Assembly (NCBI RefSeq): GCF_034432235.1
Contig: NZ_DAOUCJ010000003.1
Span: 11,391 to 75,390 of the forward strand
Source: Thermoflexus sp.
Lineage (GTDB): Bacteria; Chloroflexota; Anaerolineae; Thermoflexales; Thermoflexaceae
Direction of reading: 5' to 3'
DNA length: 64,000 nt
Shown: positions 59,132-64,000 of the stretch, piece after piece
Position numbering within the stretch: position 1 is the stretch's first letter
Layout of the letters: each line of letters opens with the position of its first letter
Notes under the pieces: model-generated
Told to the model about the DNA's origin: nothing
Database searches by the model: none
Seen by the model: only the letters and a program-made list of their open reading frames with translations
Position numbers and translations under genes: made by a program

Positions 59132-59573
59132 GGGAGCCTCCGTGTGGGATGTTTTCCCCCCATTTTAACCGGAAGGCCGGACGTTTGCCGGGATGGCCGT
59201 CGCTTCCTATGCGGGTTTCAGAGTCTGAACGAAGGAAGAGAGAAGAGAGAGGAGATGGCTGGATCGCCTTCATGGTTTACGATGCAGGGCGCGGTCAGCA
59301 GCCCGTGGGTTGATTCACCCCCAGCCGGGCGAAGCCATGGGAAGATGGGCACCACTCAGGCGAAGGATTCCCCTGAGCAAGGCATGAGCTCCTTAGCTAC
59401 AGCCGCACCTGGCCTTCCAGTGGGGCCACCACCACACCTGGAGGCGTAGGGCAACGGCTTGCAGTTGCCCTACAGGGAACGGAGAGGCTCCGCTCAACGA
59501 TCGACGGTTGTCGTATTAAGGCTGAAGCGTGTCGGGAATCCAGGACCTTATCTCCACTGGCTATGGGCCCCTT
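59132..59573. other. Non-coding interval with several hairpins
   Basis: No gene is evident in this 442-base stretch. It contains CTCAGG/CCTGAG (59355-59360 and 59372-59377), GC-rich stems near 59405-59430 and a perfect 10-bp stem-loop (listed separately). It lies between two minus-strand genes and must hold the promoter of the luciferase-like gene. It could also hold a structured RNA or the relic of a mobile element end. Confidence 0.4.
59446..59473. repeat. Perfect 10-bp stem-loop
   Basis: GTAGGGCAAC and GTTGCCCTAC are exact reverse complements separated by eight bases. There is no T-run on either side. Such short GC-rich palindromes are often dispersed repeats in Chloroflexota genomes. This copy is the only one seen in this window. 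Confidence 0.55.
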
Positions 59574-60092
59574 TCACTTCACGCGTTTCAGATGGGCAGC
59601 GATCTGCAAAAGGGTGGAAACCGGATAGGGCGGATGCGGGCGGGAAGCCGTGATCATGATCGAGAGCCCCTCATGGTTCCAGGACAGCATCTGGGCTGCC
59701 CCATTATCTATGAAAACTCCTTCGTATTTCCCTACGACAGTTACTTTCTCCGGCGGATAGCGATCCGAGATCATTTGAACCGGATGATTTGTAATGGCAA
59801 TCTCCACGAAGGCCTGATTTTGGGAATCCACATAGATCGTTTGAACCCCGTTTGGGTGATGGACCACAAAGGCGAAGGGTGTTCCGGGTGTAAAAGGGAG
59901 CCAGGTGGGGAGCCAGATCGGGAAAGAGACCTGACGGAGGGCGGACTCCAGCGACTCGCCGGGAACGCTGAACGGGGGCTCCTGAACCGCATAGACAGGA
60001 CCTGAAGGATCTCTGGACCCGAATAGAAGAAATAGAAGAACAGGTGGGATCCAGAGGAAGAGTAATAACGCAATCAGAGAACGAAATTTCAT
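59574..60092 (-). CDS. Secreted/anchored hypothetical protein, DUF4367-like
   Basis: A 172-residue protein with an N-terminal membrane segment (SLIALLLFLWIPPVLLFLLFG) and an exported domain. The pattern FPIWLPTWLPFTPGTPFAF, IYVDSQNQAFVEIAITNH and MLSWNHEGLSIMITAS resembles DUF4367-type domains in anti-sigma factors and lipoproteins. It has no cysteine lipobox. GGAGGTG precedes the ATG. It lies directly beside a decayed IS element. The function is unknown. Confidence 0.65.
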   Translation of the reverse strand: MKFRSLIALLLFLWIPPVLLFLLFGSRDPSGPVYAVQEPPFSVPGESLESALRQVSFPIWLPTWLPFTPGTPFAFVVHHPNGVQTIYVDSQNQAFVEIAITNHPVQMISDRYPPEKVTVVGKYEGVFIDNGAAQMLSWNHEGLSIMITASRPHPPYPVSTLLQIAAHLKRVK

Positions 60093-60123
60093 CGCACACC
60101 TCCACTTATGGCCAGATGATGTA

Positions 60124-60710
60124 GAAAGAACTCGCCTGATGTGTTAAGATAACCCTGGAACTTCTTGGCTGGGATGGAGGTGAGGGATGGAGTTCCGGGA
60201 GCTGACGGACAAGCAGTGGGCTTTCATCGAGCCTCTACGCCCGCCCCAAGGCCCGGACGGGGAGGCCCCGAGCCGACGACCGGCAAGACGCTGAACGGGA
60301 TCCTGTATGTCCTGGTCACGGGATGTCGGCGGATGGATATACCGAAGCAATATGGTTCATACAAGACGGCCTGGCGGCGGCTAAAGGGGGGAGGCCCGGG
60401 GCGTGTGGGAGACGTTGTGGAGGCGCCTTCTGGATGGAGGATACCGGGTCGCTCCGCCGCCGGGGCATCCGGGCCTGCATCCCCGAGAATCCCCGCAATC
60501 GCCGGAGGAGCCGGCGGGGCCGGCCGTATCGCTTTGACCCGAAGGCGTATCGGGTCCTGCGGGGGGGTGGTGGAACGCTTCTTTGTCTGGCGGAAGGGCG
60601 GCTTCCGGCGCTGGATGGTCCGTCATGAGCGTCTCCCGGCGACCTTCCGGGCTTTCGTGTATCTGGCCTGTTTCCTCCTCACCTGGAGAGTTTTGAGATG
60701 AGTTCTTCGT
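60124..60710 (+). mobile_element. Degenerate IS5-type insertion element
   Basis: A transposase remnant is bounded by imperfect ends: AGAACTC (60127-60133) on the left and its complement GAGTTCT (60700-60706) on the right, within longer partly matching stretches. The element is under 600 bases, about two thirds of the size of an active IS5-family copy, and has lost the catalytic middle. The right end resembles the remnant near 62.3 kb. Confidence 0.65.
60187..60701 (+). pseudogene. IS5-family transposase, frameshifted and internally deleted
   Basis: The N-terminus in one frame is MEFRELTDKQWAFIEPL, the DUF4096-type start of this transposase group. After a frameshift near 60260-60290 another frame continues with KTLNGILYVLVTGCR and YGSYKTAWRRLK. 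A further shift and a deletion remove the DDE core, and the C-terminus resumes as VVERFFVWRKGGFRRWMVRH up to FLLTWRVLR. A third frame between these carries short matches. No frame encodes a working enzyme. Confidence 0.8.
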
Positions 60711-60770
60711 TAACATTTTCTCTCTAGGGAGGATACACCGCCTTCGGCAGAATTTCCACACCCTTTGATT

Positions 60771-61993
60771 TTACCTCGTGTCGCTTTCGGTCATTGGGGA
60801 GACGGTGAGGAAGCGGCCTCCTCCCAGATCCAGGATGCGTCGCTTGCCTGTCCCATCGGTCCGGATCGAGTAGAGCACGGGACCATTTAGCTGTTCTTCC
60901 AGAATTGTGATTAGCAACACTTCCTCCGAGAGCCAAGCCAACACTTGAATTGATGGGTTGGGGCTGGGCACTTCAACCACCCGGGAGGTGTGGCCATTCT
61001 GCACATCCAGGATCACGACCCGCTGGGCCTGTGGAACCTCTTTTCCTCCTCCTTTTTCGGAGCTCCCTGGCGCATAGCCGTCTGCGGCGACGAAAGCGAC
61101 GCGTGTCCCAGATGGGGACCAGACAGGGACGGTGAGCATTAGGGCCTCAGGATCCTCCTGCTTTACGAGAGGGGTCAGGTGCCGATCGGCCAGGTCCAGG
61201 CGCAGGACCTGAATTGAGAGGGCCGGAAGGGATTCTGCCTGTCCTATCAAAATGGTGCGGCCATCTGGGGAAACAGAGGCCATGGTGGTGTGGGCAGTGG
61301 GATTCGTGTAGAGGATCTCCAGCCTTCGGGTCTGAAGGTCGAGCAGGGCGATCTGATCGATCATGAGGCCGCCTCCCCTCAGATGGGAGAGCACCAGTTC
61401 CGGTTTCCCTACCCATCCTTCCACCGACCATGGCCCGCTGTCCCGTTTTTCAACAAGCAGGCTGGTTTGCTGGCGGATCAGATCGTAGAGCATAATCTGC
61501 ACCGGACCGTCCGTCCATTGCGAGAAGGCCAGCGCATCCCCGGAGGGCGCCCAGGCCAGTGAGGTGATCCAGCTGTTTTGAATAACCGGGTGGAAGCGCA
61601 GGTCGAGGAGGGAGAGCAGGTAGAGAACGTCTCGCCCCACGCCCTCGTGAGGACGAACTTGAACGGCCAGCCATCGGCCATCCGGGGAGGCCTGGGCCTG
61701 GAACACTTCCTCTGGTAGATGGGCGAGGCGGATGGGGGGACGGCCATCCGGGGAAAGCCGATATAGTCTATACCGCCAGAAGGGGAAGGGCGCTCCAGAA
61801 TCACCGATCGCTGTGCCAGGGGCTCCTGCCAGGTTGTCTCGCCTCCCAGCGTGGGGATAGAGGTTGGCGTATAGAAAATGGACATGGGGGGCAGGGAAGC
61901 CGTGGCCCTGGGGGCTTGCGGGGAGGGCATCCTGGCTATACAGGCTTCAAAGATCAGCATAACGCTCAGCAGCAGGCCCGGGTATCCCCTCAC
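60771..61993 (-). pseudogene. Beta-propeller lipoprotein gene with a single frameshift
   Basis: The 5' part starts at GTG with a perfect AGGAGG five bases upstream and encodes a lipoprotein signal (MRGYPGLLLSVMLIFEAC) and a Ser/Pro-rich linker. Around 61780-61795, in a C/T-rich run, the frame shifts by one. The new frame continues RLYRLSPDGRPPIRLAHLPE and then ASPDGRWLAVQV, WAPSGDALAFSQW, SVSPDGRTILIG, VWSPSGTRVAFVAADG, the repeated SPDG signature of TolB/WD40-like (PD40) propellers, to a normal stop. The 311-residue downstream part could be translated alone but would lack a signal. Either the gene is recently broken or one base is a sequencing/assembly error. Confidence 0.75.
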
Positions 61994-62164
61994 GGGATCC
62001 TCCTAAAGGCATCCACTTCCACTGCGGTTCACTATCTGTAGCATTGTAACGATGAACGTTTGGGTGGCGTACCCTTACCTCCTACCCCAATCATATCATA
62101 ATCATTCGGCCCTGCATGCCGCGGCGCGCCCACCGGAGACGCTGGGGCCGAAGACCGGACCTCA

Positions 62165-62317
62165 CGCCGTCGCTCGCGCGGGGTGATCGAGCGCACCTTC
62201 AGCGGGCTGGGGTGTTTTCGTCGCCTTGTGGGGCGCGATGGGCGCCCGGGAGAAGTCTACGGGGCTTTTGTCGTCCCGGCGTTCATCCTCACCTGCTTGG
62301 ACAAAATTTTGAAATGA
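62165..62317 (+). pseudogene. 3' remnant of an IS5-type transposase
   Basis: The frame reads RRRSRGVIERTFSGLGCFRR, then a short linker and GAFVVPAFILTCLDKILK before a stop, matching the C-terminal end of IS5-group transposases. The sequence after the stop, TTTTGAAATGACTTCCTTAAC, closely resembles the right end of the element at 60.7 kb (TTTTGAGATGAGTTCTTCGTTAAC in two parts). Nothing recognisable of the rest of the element remains to the left. Confidence 0.6.
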
Positions 62318-62720
62318 CTTCCTTAACTACACCCTGAGAGGAAGCCTCTGATCCAACAGGCCCCGTAGTTGTTCCCGCTCCTGAAAGGGGGCCATGGGTC
62401 ACACCGAAGATGCCGACTGGGACGGGCCGGCCCAGGCCCCGCAGGGCGATCCATCCGGTCAGGGCGCCCAGGGCCCGTCCGAGGAACCGCCGCCTCTCCC
62501 AATCCACGCCCAGCACCGGCCCGCCGTGCCGGGCCACGGCCTGGGCGGCCCGCAACGCCCGCACCGGGCCCAGAACCTGCACCAGGCGCGCCCGCATCGC
62601 CAGGCCCGTGAAGACCCGGACGTGCTCCCCCTCGATCTCCAGGAGCATCGGCTCCCAGCGCCAGCCGGGATGGGCGCGGTCCAGCAGCGCCTGGACCTCG
62701 GGGTCTCGCAAATTCCGCAC
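62289..62720 (-). pseudogene. 3' part of a DCC/thioredoxin-like gene, fused into IS sequence
   Basis: The frame encodes VRNLRDPEVQALLDRAHP, GWRWEPMLLEIEGEHVRVF, ARLVQVLGPVRALRAAQAV and WERRRFLGRALGALTGWIAL, a coherent protein segment that lacks an N-terminal domain. The likely N-terminus (LYDSGCAVCAALAREVETL) is 1.1 kb upstream, and both parts share SGG-x-LGVR at the junction. The last 13 codons read into the neighbouring IS remnant, so the original C-terminus is also lost. A GTG at the left junction could allow translation, but its product is probably not functional. Confidence 0.5.
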
Positions 62721-62739
62721 CCCCAGCCACCCGCCGCTG
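62716..62739. repeat. Direct repeat, copy 1 (24 nt)
   Basis: CGCACCCCCAGCC-A-CCCGCCGCTG matches the copy at 63829-63852 at 23 of 24 positions, in the same orientation. In the minus frame both encode SGG-x-LGVR. The two copies border about 1.1 kb that separates two parts of one gene. Confidence 0.7.
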
Positions 62740-62829
62740 GCAGTTTTCCCCGGATCCTGTCGATCCCCATCCGCCTGGCCCCATCTACCCCTCGAACGGC
62801 CCGGCCAGTGGACCTTCCCGGTGGACCCC

Positions 62830-63417
62830 TCAACGCTCAGGCGGTATTGGAAGCGCCTGGGTTGCCCGGTCCATGGCCGCCCGGACCCGGGCTTCCCCAT
62901 CTCCATTCACGATGAGGAGGCTGAGAATCTCTCCGCGGGTCTGCAGCAGGACCTGGAGGAACCCTCCCTCGGAGTCCCGGGTCGAGAGCCACCAGCCTCC
63001 CTCCACAGGTTGGGTTTCTGCCGGCTGGGGGACCATTTGCCAGCCCCGGGCCAGGGCTTCAGCGATCCGACGGGCCTGATCGGGGTTCGGGTAGCGGTAG
63101 AGAAAATGAGATACCAGCGTGGCGGAGGCGTCATCCCAGAGAGCCAGGGTTCGCCCGTAGCCTTCCTGAAAGCGGAGGGGCTCCTCGCCGATGCCCATAG
63201 GGGCCAGGTTGTTCGGGTTGAGGGGCTGGCTGAGATCCTGGGGGGAGAGGGGGCCTTCGGCAAGGCGCTGGCTGTGGGGGAAGGCCTCGGCGGGCAAGAC
63301 ATAAGCGGCCAGGGGCGAGGGGGTAGGCGGCTGGGCGAAGGCCCGATAGAGGCCCGCCCCCAGACCCAGGGCCAGGATCAGGAGGCCCGTGAGAAGAAGC
63401 ATCCACTTAGCCTTCAT
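62830..63417 (-). CDS. Hypothetical exported protein, 195 residues
   Basis: Unrecognised protein with a clear N-terminal signal or anchor (MKAKWMLLLTGLLILALGLG) and an exported domain containing YVLPAEAFPHSQRLAEGP, LRFQEGYGRTLALWDDASA, RYPNPDQARRIAEALARGW and a C-terminal RGEILSLLIVNGDGEAR. It has no cysteine at the expected signal site, so it is not a standard lipoprotein. GGGAGG lies six bases before the ATG. It starts 17 bases after the upstream tryptophan-rich gene, suggesting one transcript. It lies inside the interval bounded by the 24-nt repeats. Confidence 0.65.
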   Translation of the reverse strand: MKAKWMLLLTGLLILALGLGAGLYRAFAQPPTPSPLAAYVLPAEAFPHSQRLAEGPLSPQDLSQPLNPNNLAPMGIGEEPLRFQEGYGRTLALWDDASATLVSHFLYRYPNPDQARRIAEALARGWQMVPQPAETQPVEGGWWLSTRDSEGGFLQVLLQTRGEILSLLIVNGDGEARVRAAMDRATQALPIPPER

Positions 63418-63434
63418 CGTTTACCTCCCTTAAT

Positions 63435-63926
63435 TTAGTCAATCCAGACCTGGGCTTGATAATGGGCTGGTTGCCACTTTGGCCCCCAGGGGGGCTCCGT
63501 CCAGAGCCATCCCCATTTGGGCAACAGCAGCACATTCCGGTCAGCCCCCCACCAGTTCCAGTTTGAGATACAGCCGGCGCTGGAGCCGCAGGTTGCTGCG
63601 TCTCCCCCCGGTCCCAGATAATGCTGGTTGTGTCCCCAACGACCCAGGAAAAAGGCTCCGAAGTGGGGTTCCGGTCCTGTCCAGAAAGCCACTGCGATAT
63701 ACGAGGCGGTGACAGTCCCCCACCACTGAGGTCGGGGTGGAGAAGAGAAGATTGCGGGTATTGGCCTAACAGGCGCTGATATCAGGCCCAGTGGAATCAG
63801 TGAAAGCCACAGCCATATCCCGATCCCACGCACCCCCAGCCGCCCGCCGCTGAGCGTTTCCACCTCCCGGGCCAGGGCCGCGCACACCGCACACCCGCTG
63901 TCATATAACCGCCACCGGTTCGACAT
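63435..63926 (-). CDS. Chimeric frame: DCC/thioredoxin-like N-terminus joined to a tryptophan-rich exported protein
   Basis: The frame starts MSNRWRLYDSGCAVCAALAR, where GCAVC and its context resemble the CxxC start of DCC-type (DUF393) thiol oxidoreductases. At the SGGRLGVR repeat it turns into a segment that looks like a signal peptide (GIGIWLWLSLIPLGLISAPV) followed by a Trp/Gly/Pro-rich domain with QWWGTVTASYIAVAFW and NWNWWGADRNVLLLPK. A GTG at 63833, in the junction, could be the native start of the exported protein (132 residues). GAGGG precedes the ATG of the long version. The combination is best read as two genes joined by a rearrangement. Confidence 0.55.
   Translation of the reverse strand: MSNRWRLYDSGCAVCAALAREVETLSGGRLGVRGIGIWLWLSLIPLGLISAPVRPIPAIFSSPPRPQWWGTVTASYIAVAFWTGPEPHFGAFFLGRWGHNQHYLGPGGDAATCGSSAGCISNWNWWGADRNVLLLPKWGWLWTEPPWGPKWQPAHYQAQVWID
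63829..63852. repeat. Direct repeat, copy 2 (24 nt)
   Basis: CGCACCCCCAGCC-G-CCCGCCGCTG, the partner of the copy at 62716-62739, in the same orientation with one mismatch. It marks the break in the DCC-like gene. Confidence 0.7.
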
Positions 63927-64000
63927 GGGTTTTCCCTCTTTTTGAAATATTGAAATAATTGTCCGGATCGTTTTCCTATCATCCCACAAGGGTTTTCTGT

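Noticed and set aside
57602..59449. 615-codon open frame on the plus strand over the thioesterase and luciferase-like genes
   Set aside because: It is antisense to two genes with clear family motifs, and its composition (His/Gly/Asp-rich) is that of a reverse-frame shadow.
59283..59449. End of a TnpB (IS605/IS607) gene with its guide RNA region
   Set aside because: The open frame before the hairpins is short and low-complexity, and none of the TnpB RuvC or zinc-finger motifs (CxxC, D-x-NAAxNIL) can be seen.
63435..63833. Tryptophan-rich exported protein as a lactococcin 972-like bacteriocin
   Set aside because: It shares small size, a signal-like N-terminus and Trp/Gly richness, and has an exported partner gene, but the spacing of conserved residues does not match well enough to claim the family.
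1..64000. CRISPR array, rRNA operon, prophage
   Set aside because: No series of regularly spaced repeats, no rRNA-like stretches and no phage structural or integrase genes were seen in either strand.

Overview
The window is a GC-rich (roughly 60-65% by eye) bacterial chromosome segment with short gene spacing, many ATGA/GTGA start-stop overlaps, frequent GTG starts and strong AGGAGG-type ribosome binding sites. Gene content and order (spc/alpha ribosomal operon, zinc-ribbon forms of L36 and S4, a vitamin-B12 photoreceptor beside carotenoid genes, BMP-type nucleoside/sugar ABC importer, many orphan lipoproteins) suggest a thermophilic member of the Chloroflexota (Anaerolineae/Thermoflexus-like). 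This placement is an inference from gene content, not from a marker-gene tree.

Layout. 1-7.8 kb: the end of the ribosomal-protein/RNA polymerase operon (secY end, adk, map, rpmJ, rpsM, rpsK, rpsD, rpoA, rplQ, truA, rplM, rpsI), without infA in its usual place, closed by a hairpin terminator. 7.8-17.1 kb: a nitrilase-family amidase, a sugar-binding lipoprotein, an inositol-phosphatase-family enzyme, a cold-shock gene with a long leader, and an operon for a BMP-type ABC importer in which the second permease is fused to the double ATPase, followed by UDP-glucose dehydrogenase. 17.1-30 kb: mixed housekeeping and accessory genes (polysaccharide deacetylase, Uma2 nuclease-fold protein, DegV, flavin reductase, C39-like peptidase, an MFS transporter, PcrA/UvrD helicase carrying two in-frame palindromes, endonuclease III, a flavocytochrome-type oxidoreductase, a DUF4157-like protein). 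30-37 kb: a SIS-domain protein, a large GT-C membrane glycosyltransferase, then ftsH interrupted by a 442-residue intein.

37-50 kb is the most distinctive part: a long, tightly coupled minus-strand operon (crtI, carH-like regulator, SRPBCC protein, second CrtI-family oxidoreductase, DICT-domain protein, photolyase, cytochrome P450, GT2 glycosyltransferase, lycopene cyclase, PlsY-like acyltransferase, DUF523/DUF1722 protein) divergent from crtB. The two transcription units share a 38-bp perfect palindrome whose two halves each contain a TTGACA -35 box, one for each direction. The simplest model is that the CarH-type B12 photoreceptor represses both directions in the dark. Light would then switch on synthesis, cyclisation, hydroxylation, glycosylation and possibly acylation of a carotenoid together with DNA photorepair.

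50-59 kb: tRNA-Leu(CAA), era, truB, ribF, an AmaP-like membrane protein, a bifunctional (p)ppGpp enzyme, and a small group of redox/hotdog genes. 59-64 kb is a decayed accessory region: two remnants of related IS5-type elements, a frameshifted beta-propeller lipoprotein, and a DCC/thioredoxin-like gene that appears split around about 1.1 kb flanked by a 24-nt direct repeat. No CRISPR array, rRNA gene or phage module was seen.
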